Shown: positions 1 through 8,874 of the stretch, one piece after another
Layout of the letters: every line of letters starts with the position of its first letter
Position numbering within the stretch: the first letter of the stretch is position 1
Assembly: GCF_012844345.1 (NCBI RefSeq)
Contig: NZ_CP051625.1
Location: 310,001-374,000, forward strand
Reading direction: 5' to 3'
From: Pseudomonas sp. gcc21
GTDB taxonomy: Bacteria; Pseudomonadota; Gammaproteobacteria; Pseudomonadales; Pseudomonadaceae
DNA length: 64,000 bases
The notes under the pieces: model-generated
Told to the model about the DNA's origin: nothing
Seen by the model: only the letters and a program-made list of their open reading frames with translations
The model's database searches: none
Made by a program: the position numbers and the translations under genes

Positions 1-1
1 T

Positions 2-676
2 GCTGGCGAAGCGGCACCGGCGAATATAGCGCCGTCAGACGCAGCCTCCAAAACCGAACCGTCAAATGAATGGCAGCCAATGCGCGCTTTGCGGGCAGTG
101 AAAACTGGGCCGGGCAGCATGCATGCGCTGACAGCACAGGCGGCAGCGAGTCCTGCACCTGCACGTTTCAACAACCCGGCGGAATTCACCGCAGCGATGC
201 TGCCAATGGCTGAAAAGGCCGCGGCCAGACTCGGCGTTGATCCGCATTATCTGGTCGCCCAGGCGGCACTGGAAACGGGCTGGGGCAAGTCGGTCATCCG
301 TCAGGGTGATGGCAGCAGCAGCCATAACCTGTTCGGTATCAAGACCCATGGCGTCTGGCAGGGCGAATCCGCCAGCGTGATGACGTCCGAGTACCGTGAC
401 GGGGTCAAGGGGCAGGAGCGTGCCAGCTTCCGCAGTTACGACTCCTATGAGCAGAGCTTCGATGATTACGTCAGCTTTCTGGAAAGTAACGGGCGCTACA
501 AGGAAGCGCTGAAAAACACGGCTGATCCAGACCAGTTCTTCCGTGAACTGCAACGGGCAGGCTACGCCACCGATCCCCAGTACGCGCGCAAGGTGTCGCA
601 GATCGCGCAGAAACTCTTGAACGACGACAGGTTGGCAAGCTCTGCGACCGACGCGCTTAACCAGGACAAGGCATAA
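2..676 (+). CDS. flgJ: Flagellar rod assembly protein/muramidase FlgJ, C-terminal part
   Basis: The frame is open at the left edge, so the true start and the N-terminal rod-binding domain lie outside the window. What is seen is a Pro/Ala-rich linker followed by a glucosaminidase domain: the AALETGWGK segment carrying the expected catalytic Glu, the NLFGIK motif and the YDSYEQSFDDY block. In the family this periplasmic domain opens peptidoglycan so that the flagellar rod can pass. An in-frame ATG at 80 lies in the linker and is not the gene start. The gene ends 3 bases before flgK, the usual flgJ-flgK-flgL operon order. Confidence 0.93.
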   Translation, partial: AGEAAPANIAPSDAASKTEPSNEWQPMRALRAVKTGPGSMHALTAQAAASPAPARFNNPAEFTAAMLPMAEKAAARLGVDPHYLVAQAALETGWGKSVIRQGDGSSSHNLFGIKTHGVWQGESASVMTSEYRDGVKGQERASFRSYDSYEQSFDDYVSFLESNGRYKEALKNTADPDQFFRELQRAGYATDPQYARKVSQIAQKLLNDDRLASSATDALNQDKA

Positions 677-679
677 GTC

Positions 680-2587
680 ATGGCAGACCTGTTCAATATC
701 GGCCTTAGCGGGCTCAAGAGTTCGCAAACCAATCTGTCCATCACTGGGCAGAATATCAGCAACATCAACACACCCGGTTACACGCGCCAGAGCGCGGTAC
801 AGGCTGCGCGGGACCCGAGTTTTACCGGTGCGGGGTATATCGGCAACGGCACCAGCATTGTTGATGTGCAGCGTATTCATAACCAGTTTCTGACCAATCA
901 GGTTCGCACCAGTACCTCGATGAACGCCGAAGTGATGGCATTCCAGACCCAGATCGAAGAGCTGAACGGCCTGCTTGCCGGCAGTGCGACCGGTATCAAT
1001 CCGGCCATGCAAAGCTATTTCGGTGCGCTTCAGACTGCCATTGAAGATCCGGCCAGCGTGCCTGCGCGGCAGTTGTTTCTGGCCGAAGCGGAAGGCCTGG
1101 CTGGTAAATTCAATACCGTGCACCAACGCCTGACCGCACAGAACGAATTTATTGGCCAGCAGATGGGCACGGTGACTGATCAGGTGAGCCGTCTTGCAAG
1201 CAACATCGCGTCCTATAACAACTCCATCGCCAAGGCCTCGGCACAGGGTGCCCAGCCCAATGATCTGCTGGACGCAAGGGACGAAGCGATCCGTCAGCTG
1301 AGCGAGTACATAGGCGTGACCGTGGTGCCGCAGGACGACAACACCGTTAACCTGTTTGTGGGTACTGGCCAGCCGTTGGTGGTGGGCAATGATGCGTCCG
1401 CGCTGACAATCGAACCCGGCCGAACCGACCCTAACCGCGTCGAGATACACCTGAAAAGTGGCAGCACGAGTCAGAACATTACCGGACTGGTCAGTGGGGG
1501 AGAGCTCGGAGGGATACTGCGCTATCGCGGTGAGCTGGACAACGCCATGAATTCGGTGGGCCGGCTGGCGCTGTCGATGGCTAGCGAGTTCAACCAGCAG
1601 CTGGCGCAGGGGTTGAATCTGAATGGGGAGGCGGGTTCGAACCTGTTTGCGGATATAAACAGCGATCAGCTGAAGACAGACCGCAGCGTAGCTATCGGCG
1701 ATAGCCAGGGCTCGCTCAGGGTATCGATAGACGATACTTCCAGGCTCACCACCTCCGACTACGAAGTAAGGTATGACGAGGGCAAGCTGACTGTTCGGCG
1801 CGTGTCCGACGGAAAGCTCGTTGAGCCTGTCGGCACGAATCCAGCCCAATACGACGGTTTTTCGCTTGAAGATAGCGGTTTGCAGAATGGCGACCGCTTT
1901 CTGGTGATGCCGACCCGGTCGGGTGCGAACACGATCGGCGTGCAGATGAAGAATCCCCAGGAGCTGGCATTTGCTGCGCCCGTCTCGGTGCAGAAGGATC
2001 TAAATAACCGGGGTACCGGCAGCGCAGAGCTTATTCTTGAAAGGGGGCAATCGCTGGATGCTACCGCATTGAAGGGCGCGCTGCCGTTGACGTTGGAGCG
2101 TACTTCAACCGGATATACCTTGGGCGGTGAAGCCGTTACGGTTTCGGACACCGGGGAAATTGCGCTGACTGTAAGTGGCTACGGATTTACTCTAAAACTC
2201 GCTGGCCAGCCCGCTGAAGGCGATACGTTCGAAATCAGTTTCAATACCGGCACATCGGATAACCGAAACGCCTTGCAACTTTCCAATCTGCAAACCGATG
2301 CAGTGATGGGCAAGAGCGATACAAACAAGAAGGGATTCTCCCTCGCTGACGGTTACGGCACCCTGATTCAACACGTTGGCACCCAGACCGCCCAGGCGCG
2401 CGCCGAGAGCGAAGCCAGCGGTGCCGTACTCAAGCAGGCGACGAATAATCGCGACTCGGTGTCGGCGGTGAATCTGGATGAAGAAGCAGCCAACCTGATG
2501 AAGTTCGAGCAGTATTACAACGCCTCGGCGCAGGTTATTCAGATTGCGCGCTCGATATTCGATACATTGATCAGCAGCATCCGCTGA
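680..2587 (+). CDS. flgK: Flagellar hook-associated protein 1 FlgK
   Basis: 635 residues. FlgK is the first hook-filament junction protein, exported by the flagellar type III apparatus. The N-terminus (LFNIGLSGLKSSQTNLSITGQNI followed by NINTPGYTRQ) is the conserved flagellar rod/hook helix, and the C-terminal part (YNASAQVIQIARSIFDTLI) is the matching coiled-coil end. The centre, from about residue 330 to 530, is the variable surface domain and looks richer in A+T than the ends. It starts 3 bases after flgJ and is followed after 13 bases by flgL, so the three are surely cotranscribed. Confidence 0.96.
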   Translation: MADLFNIGLSGLKSSQTNLSITGQNISNINTPGYTRQSAVQAARDPSFTGAGYIGNGTSIVDVQRIHNQFLTNQVRTSTSMNAEVMAFQTQIEELNGLLAGSATGINPAMQSYFGALQTAIEDPASVPARQLFLAEAEGLAGKFNTVHQRLTAQNEFIGQQMGTVTDQVSRLASNIASYNNSIAKASAQGAQPNDLLDARDEAIRQLSEYIGVTVVPQDDNTVNLFVGTGQPLVVGNDASALTIEPGRTDPNRVEIHLKSGSTSQNITGLVSGGELGGILRYRGELDNAMNSVGRLALSMASEFNQQLAQGLNLNGEAGSNLFADINSDQLKTDRSVAIGDSQGSLRVSIDDTSRLTTSDYEVRYDEGKLTVRRVSDGKLVEPVGTNPAQYDGFSLEDSGLQNGDRFLVMPTRSGANTIGVQMKNPQELAFAAPVSVQKDLNNRGTGSAELILERGQSLDATALKGALPLTLERTSTGYTLGGEAVTVSDTGEIALTVSGYGFTLKLAGQPAEGDTFEISFNTGTSDNRNALQLSNLQTDAVMGKSDTNKKGFSLADGYGTLIQHVGTQTAQARAESEASGAVLKQATNNRDSVSAVNLDEEAANLMKFEQYYNASAQVIQIARSIFDTLISSIR

Positions 2588-2600
2588 CAGGGAAACGGCC

Positions 2601-3839
2601 ATGCGTATTTCGACAATACAGGCGTTCAATAACGGCGTGCAGGGCATGCAGAACAACTACAGCAACGTGACGCGCACGCAGGAGCAGATCAGCTCCGGCA
2701 AGCGCATCATGACCCCTGCGGATGACCCGGTCGGCAGCGTGCGTCTGCTGCAGCTGGATCAGCAGGCCGGCAAGCTGGAGCAGTACAAGGGTAACCTGAC
2801 CGCAGCCAATAACAGCCTGATGCAGGAAGAGGCGACGCTGAATTCGGTCAACAATATCCTGCAGCGGGTGCGTGAGATTACTTTTGAAGCGGGTAACGGC
2901 GCGCTTGATAAAGGCGGGCGGGAAGCGCTGGCGCAGGAGCTGGCCGAACGTGAGGATGAATTATTCGGGCTGATGAATTCGAAGAATGCTCGGGGCGAAT
3001 ATTTGTTTGGCGGGTACAAGAGTGATGAGCCGCCTTTCGTAAAAGAGGCCGATGGCAGTTATAGCTACAAGGGCGATGAAGGGCAGCGTTTTGTCCAGAT
3101 TGCCGGGTCCAAATCGGTAGCGATCAATGATAATGGCAAAGAGCTGTTTGTCGACATAGAGAATGCGGATAGGCTCTCTGCGACAATCTCAGCCGGTGAT
3201 TCCGGGTTTCCCATAAAGATCAGCTCTGTGGCCGTTGATGACAAAGGTACGTTTGGGCAAGCTTCGCTTCCTGCGACTTTCAAGTTAGTTGTGGGCGACA
3301 GTGAAGATGGACTGGAGCTTAGTGTATCCGATAGTACTGGAGAGCTTCTCGTTAAGCCTGAAGACGTGACGTATTCGTCCGGCGAAAACGGCTTGACCGC
3401 TTCCTTCAAAGGTATCTCGCTAACTTTCGAAGGGACCCTTGAATCAGGTCAAGAAATCACCATCACGCGCAAAGATAAACGCAACGTATTGGATACCATC
3501 TCTCTCCTCCGAGAAAACCTGGAATCCGGCGGTGATAGCGCTGAAGATAAAGCGAAGCGTAGCGAAGTCCTGTCAGTCGGCCTGCAAAACCTCGACAACG
3601 CCATGAATAAGGTCCTCGGCGTACAAACCTCGATCGGGGCGCGGATGAATGTTATCGAGTCCACCCAGAATGAACATGCTGAAGCCGAGTTGATCAACAC
3701 CACGGTCAAGTCTGGTATCGAGGATCTTGACTATGCCGAAGCGCTGAGTCGGCTGAGCCTGGAATCGGTGGTGTTGCAGGCGGCGCAGCAGAGCTTCGTC
3801 AAGATCAGCGGGATGAGCTTGTTTAATCTGCTGCGCTAG
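2601..3839 (+). CDS. flgL: Flagellar hook-associated protein 3 FlgL
   Basis: 412 residues. This is the second hook-filament junction protein. The start MRISTIQAFNNGVQGMQNNYSNV with ISSGKRIMTPADDPVGSVRL is the flagellin-like D0/D1 N-terminal helix; the C-terminal half ends in the matching helix (LSLESVVLQAAQQSFVKI). Residues of about 150-290 form a variable outer domain whose DNA (about 3050-3460) is visibly less GC-rich than its flanks. The length is at the upper end of the family's usual 300-420 residues. The ATG is preceded by AGGGAAACGGCC. It is the last gene of the operon seen here; no flagellin gene follows. Confidence 0.95.
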   Translation: MRISTIQAFNNGVQGMQNNYSNVTRTQEQISSGKRIMTPADDPVGSVRLLQLDQQAGKLEQYKGNLTAANNSLMQEEATLNSVNNILQRVREITFEAGNGALDKGGREALAQELAEREDELFGLMNSKNARGEYLFGGYKSDEPPFVKEADGSYSYKGDEGQRFVQIAGSKSVAINDNGKELFVDIENADRLSATISAGDSGFPIKISSVAVDDKGTFGQASLPATFKLVVGDSEDGLELSVSDSTGELLVKPEDVTYSSGENGLTASFKGISLTFEGTLESGQEITITRKDKRNVLDTISLLRENLESGGDSAEDKAKRSEVLSVGLQNLDNAMNKVLGVQTSIGARMNVIESTQNEHAEAELINTTVKSGIEDLDYAEALSRLSLESVVLQAAQQSFVKISGMSLFNLLR

Positions 3840-3874
3840 TAGTTTTCCATGGCAGATTGGAGTGGCGCAGGGCA

Positions 3875-3912
3875 TGGCGTAGCGCGGGCGCGCTATACGC
3901 CCAGGGTGGCGC
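3875..3912 (+). repeat. REP-like palindromic element, copy 1
   Basis: Core TAGCGCG-GG-CGCGCTA is a near-perfect hairpin preceded by TGGCG and followed by a CCCAGGGTGGCGC tail. A second copy of the same orientation lies 168 bases on (4043-4081), and an inverted copy lies at 46666-46693. It sits just after the flgL stop, where it could also limit transcription; no T-run follows. Confidence 0.7.
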
Positions 3913-4042
3913 CGACAATGCGCCGCTGGATGGGCTTCCTGGGGTTGGCGTGCGGCTCGGGCCGCGTTCGGACGCGCCGACAGGTTCACACTCGCCGCGG
4001 GTTTAGGCCGGCTTAGTGATCAACATAAGCGTGCGGTAGGCC

Positions 4043-4081
4043 TTGGCGTAGCGCAGGCGCGCTACACCCCCAGGGTGACGC
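4043..4081 (+). repeat. REP-like palindromic element, copy 2
   Basis: Same layout as the copy at 3875-3912: TTGGCG, then a TAGCGC-AGGC-GCGCTA hairpin, then a CCCAGGGTGACGC tail. It lies between the convergent ends of flgL and cueR. The 280 bases between these genes hold the two copies and no coding frame that I can support. Confidence 0.7.
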
Positions 4082-4119
4082 GGCGAGTGTCGGGCGGACG
4101 CAGTCTTCTGTGATTACCT

Positions 4120-4527
4120 TCAGTGTTTCGTATCACATTCATCCTTGGCCAGATTATCCAGGATCGGGCAGTCGGGCCGCGAATCGCCTCGGCAGCAGTC
4201 TGCCAGATGGGCTAACGAGTCATGCATGGCCTGCAATCCTGCAATTTTTTCTTCCAGCTCCAGCAAATGGTCCTTCACCAAAGCTTTAACTTCGGCGCTG
4301 CTGCGTTGACGGTTCTGCCATAGAGCGAGCAGCTGGCTGATTTCTGCGATGCTGAAACCCAGGGTGCGGGCCCGGTGGATAAACCGCAGCACGTGCAGGT
4401 CCCGCTGGTCGTAGCGTCGATAGCCTGCCGCGCTGCGTTCGGCGGACGGCAGCAGGCCGATGCTTTCGTAGTGCCGAATCATCCTTGGCGTTAATCCGCT
4501 GGCCTTGGCCGCTTCACTGATATTCAT
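4120..4527 (-). CDS. cueR: Copper-responsive MerR-family regulator CueR
   Basis: 135 residues. The N-terminal MerR helix-turn-helix (MNISEAAKASGLTPRMIRHYE, then GYRRYD) is followed by the dimerisation helix and a C-terminal metal loop with the Cys-x7-Cys pair (CRGDSRPDC), the Cu(I)-binding signature of CueR; a further His/Cys tail (DECDTKH) follows. It activates copper-efflux promoters by untwisting a 19-bp spacer. The ATG overlaps the cueA stop by 4 bases, so it is the distal gene of a cueA-cueR operon and is autoregulated by the promoter at 6936-6966. This order is known for Pseudomonas cueAR. Confidence 0.92.
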   Translation of the reverse strand: MNISEAAKASGLTPRMIRHYESIGLLPSAERSAAGYRRYDQRDLHVLRFIHRARTLGFSIAEISQLLALWQNRQRSSAEVKALVKDHLLELEEKIAGLQAMHDSLAHLADCCRGDSRPDCPILDNLAKDECDTKH

Positions 4528-6908
4528 ACAATCTCCGGTTTCCAGCGTTTGAGCAGCAGCGCGTTGGCGACCACGCTGACGCTGCTGGCGGCCATCATGG
4601 CGCCGGCCAGCATCGGGTTCAGCAGGCCAATTGCGGCGAGTGGAATACCGACGCTGTTATACACAAAGGCCCAGAACAGGTTCTGGCGGATCTTGCGCCA
4701 GGTATGGCGGGAGATATCCAGCGCCGCGGGTACCAGTTGCGGTTCGCCGCGCATCAGCGTGATCCCTGCGCTGTGCATGGCTACATCGGTGCCAGTCGAC
4801 ATGGCCATGCCAACGTCCGCTGCGGCGAGCGCGGGCGCGTCATTGATGCCGTCGCCAATCATGGCGACGATGCGACCCTTGGCGCGCAGTGCTTCCACAT
4901 GTTTGGCTTTGTCTGCAGGTAACACCTGCGCCTCGACGTGGCTGATACCCAGTTCGCGGCCCACAGCTCCGGCGGCTGCCTGGCTGTCTCCGCTGATCAG
5001 CCAGCTTTCAATGCCGGAGCGGGTAAGTTGATCGACGGTGGTCCGGGAGGTGGCCTTCAGTGTGTCGGCAAAGGCCATGAGCGCGACCACTCTTGGCTGA
5101 CCGTCATCGATACCGAGCCAGGAGATAGTGTGCCCCTCGGCTTCGTGCTGCTTGATCGTCTGCTCCCAGTCGGACAAATCGATTCCCTGTTCGCGCATCA
5201 GCAAGGCGTTGCCGAGCCAGGCCTTGTGCCCCTCGACCATGCCACTGGCACCGCGGCCTGCATGCACGCGGAAATCCTCGGCGGGTTCTGCTTTCACGTC
5301 CCGATCGGAGGCGTGATTGAGTAGCGCCGTAGCCAGCGGATGCTCAGCGTGCTTCTGGATTGATGCGGCCCAGGCCAACGACTGTGTGTAGGGCGTATCG
5401 CCGGTCTCGAATGCCTTGAGCTCCGGTTTGCCTTCGGTGAGTGTGCCGGTCTTGTCGAACACAACGGTATCCACCCGATGCGCCAGTTCCAGCGCCTGGG
5501 CGTCACGAATCAGGATGCCGTGGCGCGCGGCGATGCCGGTGCCGACCATGATCGCAGTCGGGGTCGCCAGCCCAAGGGCGCAGGGGCAGGCGATTACCAG
5601 TACCGCGATGGCATTGAGTAGCGCCTGTTCCGCGCCGAACCAGAAGCTGCCGATGCCCCATGCCAGTAGCGCGATGACCATCACGATAGGGACGAACACG
5701 GCGCTGACGCGGTCCACCAGTCGCTGGATAGGTGCCTTGGAAGCCTGTGCGCTTTCCACCAGACGGACGATGCGCGACAGCATGGTGTCGCCACCGACAG
5801 CGGTGGTTTCCAGCACCAGCAAACCGTCAAGATTCATCGCACCGGTGGAGACCAGCTCGCCGGGCTGGCGACTGACCGGCAGGCTCTCGCCGGTGAGCAT
5901 GGATTCATCAACGTGGCTGCCGCCTTCGCGCACCTTTCCGTCCACCGGGATGCGTTCGCCCGGTTGCACCACGATCAGGTCGGCGGGTTTGATCTGATCA
6001 AGGGGTACCATGCGGTCCCCTTCAGCGGTGCGCAGACGCGCGGTATCCGGACGCAGCGCGGTGAGCGCGCGGATGGCTTCAAGTGTCTGCCCCTTGGCGC
6101 GGCTCTCAAGATATTTTCCAAGCAGTACAAAGGTGACGATCACCGCTGATGCTTCGTAATACAGAACAGGCATCTGCCCGGCGGGGGTGCTGATGATATG
6201 CCATGTACTCAGTGCCCAGCCGGCGGACGTACCCATGGCCACAAGCAGATCCATGTTCCCGGTGAAATTGCGCAGGGCGTGCCAGGCGCCGCGATAGAAA
6301 CGCGCGCCAAAGCCAAACTGTACGATGGACGCCAGCACAAGCTGAATCATGGGCGGCACCATCAGGTCATGCCGCCCGAACAGCTCCGGCACCATGCCCA
6401 GCGCAAGGGGAGCGCTGAGCAGCGCTGCGGCGATCAGATGCCAGCGCTGGTGACGCAGCTTCGTTGATTGATCTTCGGAATCCCCGGTGCGCTGTTCATC
6501 CAGCCACTTGCCGGGATAACCGGCCTTGTCCAGCGCGGCCAGCACGGCCGCATCATCCGTACTGGGCAAAAGTGTGACTCGCGCCTGCTCACTGGCCAGG
6601 TTGACTTGCGCACCCAGCACGCCGGGAACGCCGAGTAGCGCTTTTTCTACACGACTGACGCAGCTGGCGCAGGTCATCTCGGCAATGCTGAGTTGGCGTT
6701 GCTCGGTTGTCACACCATAGCCGGCCTTGTCGAGTGCCTCACAGGCGGGCCCAAGCTGCTTCGGGTCCTCAACCTCAAGGCGCGCGGTCTCCGATGCCAG
6801 GTTGACCTCGGCCGAACTGATGCCCGTGGCCTTGTCCAGCACCTGCTCGATGCGACGCACGCAGCTGGCGCAATTCATGCCGTTTATGTGAAGGGTGACA
6901 GTGCTCAT
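4524..6908 (-). CDS. cueA: Copper-exporting P1B-type ATPase CueA/CopA
   Basis: 794 residues from the chosen start. It pumps Cu(I) from the cytoplasm to the periplasm. Two N-terminal heavy-metal domains carry GMNCASC (residues 10-16) and MTCASC (near 80); then come eight membrane segments with the CPC motif in IACPCALG, the phosphorylation site DKTGTLT, the KHAEHPLA histidine-proline pair and GDGINDAPALA. An upstream in-frame ATG at 6932 would add eight residues, but it lies between the -10 box and the predicted transcript start; the ATG at 6908 has a GAGGAA ribosome site 7 bases ahead. It overlaps cueR by 4 bases. Confidence 0.95.
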   Translation of the reverse strand: MSTVTLHINGMNCASCVRRIEQVLDKATGISSAEVNLASETARLEVEDPKQLGPACEALDKAGYGVTTEQRQLSIAEMTCASCVSRVEKALLGVPGVLGAQVNLASEQARVTLLPSTDDAAVLAALDKAGYPGKWLDEQRTGDSEDQSTKLRHQRWHLIAAALLSAPLALGMVPELFGRHDLMVPPMIQLVLASIVQFGFGARFYRGAWHALRNFTGNMDLLVAMGTSAGWALSTWHIISTPAGQMPVLYYEASAVIVTFVLLGKYLESRAKGQTLEAIRALTALRPDTARLRTAEGDRMVPLDQIKPADLIVVQPGERIPVDGKVREGGSHVDESMLTGESLPVSRQPGELVSTGAMNLDGLLVLETTAVGGDTMLSRIVRLVESAQASKAPIQRLVDRVSAVFVPIVMVIALLAWGIGSFWFGAEQALLNAIAVLVIACPCALGLATPTAIMVGTGIAARHGILIRDAQALELAHRVDTVVFDKTGTLTEGKPELKAFETGDTPYTQSLAWAASIQKHAEHPLATALLNHASDRDVKAEPAEDFRVHAGRGASGMVEGHKAWLGNALLMREQGIDLSDWEQTIKQHEAEGHTISWLGIDDGQPRVVALMAFADTLKATSRTTVDQLTRSGIESWLISGDSQAAAGAVGRELGISHVEAQVLPADKAKHVEALRAKGRIVAMIGDGINDAPALAAADVGMAMSTGTDVAMHSAGITLMRGEPQLVPAALDISRHTWRKIRQNLFWAFVYNSVGIPLAAIGLLNPMLAGAMMAASSVSVVANALLLKRWKPEIV

Positions 6909-6935
6909 ATGCGATTCCTCGTTGCCAGTCACCAG

Positions 6936-6966
6936 AGCATGGCGCTTGACATCATGTCAAGGTCAA
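6936..6966 (-). promoter_or_regulatory. CueR-type promoter of cueA-cueR
   Basis: On the minus strand: -35 TTGACC (6966-6961), a 19-base spacer holding the dyad CTTGACATGATGTCAAG (6961-6945), and a -10-like CATGCT (6941-6936). The over-long spacer with an internal dyad is the hallmark of MerR-family control, and the position agrees with the ATG at 6908. Confidence 0.85.
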
Positions 6967-7084
6967 GCCGGCATACGAACTTACACCGCCGCCGGCCGGT
7001 CACAAACGAGAAGCCTGTGTTCGCAGCGGCATGGCGGGAACAGATGAGCGCTAGATCCAGTCTCTCAGACAAAACTCGGTCCAG

Positions 7085-7119
7085 TTCCCCCCTTTGAAAA
7101 AGGGGGGCGAGGGGGGATT
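7085..7119. repeat. Short G/C-run palindromic intergenic repeat
   Basis: TTCCCCCCTTTGAAAAAGGGGGG followed by CGAGGGGGGATT: a hairpin of C6 and G6 runs closed by an A/T loop, plus a second G6 run. Repeats of this look are scattered in intergenic DNA of many bacteria. It lies between the divergent cueA and xdhC genes, about 60 bases before xdhC. Confidence 0.6.
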
Positions 7120-7176
7120 AAGCTCTGAAGCGAACTGACACCCCAGCCTCAACGACACATTCAATTCTGGAGCAGG

Positions 7177-8133
7177 ATGGATACGGTAGATCTTGGCGTC
7201 CTGTGTCGAGCCCGAGAGTGGCTCAGCGGCGGACACGGTGTGGTGCTTTATACGGTGATCGAAACCTGGGGCAGTGCGCCGCGCCCGGTCGGTTCGCTAT
7301 TGGCACTGCGTGACGATGGCAGGGTCGAGGGCTCAGTGTCCGGCGGCTGTATCGAAGATGATCTGCTGGCCAATCCACCACAGCATGACCCACAGCAGCA
7401 TTGCCGAATCATCAGTTACGGCGTCAGCAAGGAAGAATCCGCGCGCTTCGGATTACCCTGCGGCGGCACCTTGCGCCTGCTGCGTGAGCCGCTGACCGAC
7501 GCGGGCTGGCTGGACGCGTTGCTTCAGCGCTGCGCTGGCCATCAACGTGTGGTGCGTGAGGTAGAACTGGCGAGCGGCGCGGTTACATTGTTTCCGGCGG
7601 GTCAGCATGAATCGCTTCAGTTCAACGGCGAAAGGCTGCGTGCGCCGTTTGGGCCGGCCTGGCGGCTGTTGTTGATCGGAGCCGGCCAGCTATCGCGCTA
7701 CGCCGCAGAGCTTGCGGCCGGGCTGGGTTTCGAGGTGCTGGTCTGTGATCCGCGTGAAGGGTATCAGTATGACTGGCCTGCGCTGGGCACCCGTTTCGTC
7801 GCCGGTATGCCGGATGATGCGGTAGTGGCAATCGAGCCGGATGCGCATACCGCCGTTGTTGCCTTGACCCACGATCCGGTGCTCGACGATCTGGCACTGC
7901 TCAAGGCGCTGGAATCCGACGCCTTTTACGTGGGCGCGCTCGGTTCGCGGGTCAATAACGACAAACGCAGGACGCGGCTGGTGTCGCTCGGCCTCGCCGA
8001 ATCGGCGGTGGCGCGCCTGCACGGGCCTATTGGCCTGGCCATTGGCAGCCGCACGCCAGCGGAAATCGCGTTGTCGTTAATGGCTGAAATCGTGGCCATC
8101 CGCAACGGTGTAGGCGAGCGGTTTCATGTCTAA
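7177..8133 (+). CDS. XdhC-family molybdenum cofactor insertion chaperone
   Basis: 318 residues. Proteins of the XdhC/CoxI/PaoD family bind the finished molybdenum cofactor and load it, after sulfuration, into the large subunit of xanthine-dehydrogenase-type enzymes. The N-terminal XdhC_CoxI domain shows VIETWGSAPRPVGSLLAL and GSVSGGCIE; the C-terminal Rossmann-like domain starts at LLIGAGQLSRYAAELAAGLG and holds DPREGY and YVGALGS. The ATG has GGAGCAGG directly ahead. It overlaps the next gene by 8 bases and opens a five-gene operon with a MocA-like enzyme and the PaoABC-like subunits, which supports a PaoD-like role. Confidence 0.9.
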   Translation: MDTVDLGVLCRAREWLSGGHGVVLYTVIETWGSAPRPVGSLLALRDDGRVEGSVSGGCIEDDLLANPPQHDPQQHCRIISYGVSKEESARFGLPCGGTLRLLREPLTDAGWLDALLQRCAGHQRVVREVELASGAVTLFPAGQHESLQFNGERLRAPFGPAWRLLLIGAGQLSRYAAELAAGLGFEVLVCDPREGYQYDWPALGTRFVAGMPDDAVVAIEPDAHTAVVALTHDPVLDDLALLKALESDAFYVGALGSRVNNDKRRTRLVSLGLAESAVARLHGPIGLAIGSRTPAEIALSLMAEIVAIRNGVGERFHV

Positions 8134-8791
8134 CTCCCGTCCGGGCGTATGCACCCTGGTGCTCGCCGCAGGGCAGGGGAGCCGCTTTCGTCAGGAGCAG
8201 GATGCCGACAAGCTGCTGGCGCATTGTGAGCGCGCAGCGAATTCCCGGCTTGTACTCGAATCCACCCTTGTAGCACTGCAGGCCGCTGCCGAGCAGCTTG
8301 TCATCGTCGTGCGTCAAGACAATCTCGAATTGCTCGCATGGCTTGATCGGGTCGCCATGCACTTCAGTGCAGAAATTCTTACCGTTCGTAGCGAAGGGTT
8401 GGGCCATAGCCTGGCGCAGGCGGTGAGCCAGTATCCGGCGCGCCGTGGCTGGCTGGTGGCGCTCGGTGATATGCCCTATGTCAGGCCCGATACGGCGCAG
8501 CGTGTTACCGAGGCGATTCGCCCGGAAACCCTGGTCGTTCCGGTGCACCGAGGCCAGCGCGGCCACCCACGCGGTATCGGCAGCCTTCATCGGGATGCGT
8601 TGCGCGCCCTGAAGGGTGATCGGGGCGCGCAGCAGCTGTTCACACAGCGCGATGTCGTTGAGCTGCAGGTGGACGACCCCGGTGTGTTGCTGGATATCGA
8701 CCGGCCAGAAGACCTGCTCCAATGCAGCGGCGCTACGACTGCACCTGAACGATCCGCTTCATCGCGCGGTCGTACTGCACTGAAACCCTGA
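8126..8791 (+). CDS. MocA/MobA-like molybdopterin nucleotidyltransferase
   Basis: 221 residues. The start LVLAAGQGSRF with DKLLAHC is the NTP-transferase signature of the MobA/MocA group; VALGDMPYVRPD gives the metal-binding DMP motif, and HRGQRGHPRGIG is the usual substrate loop. MocA links CTP to molybdopterin to make the cytosine dinucleotide form that PaoABC-type enzymes use, so its place between the XdhC chaperone and the enzyme subunits makes MocA the better guess than MobA. It overlaps xdhC by 8 bases and is followed after 83 bases by the iron-sulfur subunit. Confidence 0.85.
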   Translation: MSNSRPGVCTLVLAAGQGSRFRQEQDADKLLAHCERAANSRLVLESTLVALQAAAEQLVIVVRQDNLELLAWLDRVAMHFSAEILTVRSEGLGHSLAQAVSQYPARRGWLVALGDMPYVRPDTAQRVTEAIRPETLVVPVHRGQRGHPRGIGSLHRDALRALKGDRGAQQLFTQRDVVELQVDDPGVLLDIDRPEDLLQCSGATTAPERSASSRGRTALKP

Positions 8792-8874
8792 AAAAACGAA
8801 CTCGACCCGGCACGTTGCCGGGCTTTGCGAAACGCACGGATAGCGGACTCCAACAATCTTGCTGTGAGGCTGCC

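Noticed and set aside
62..1849. 595-codon minus-strand frame across flgJ/flgK
   Set aside because: Lies opposite two certain flagellar genes, has no family likeness and is typical of antisense open frames in GC-rich DNA.
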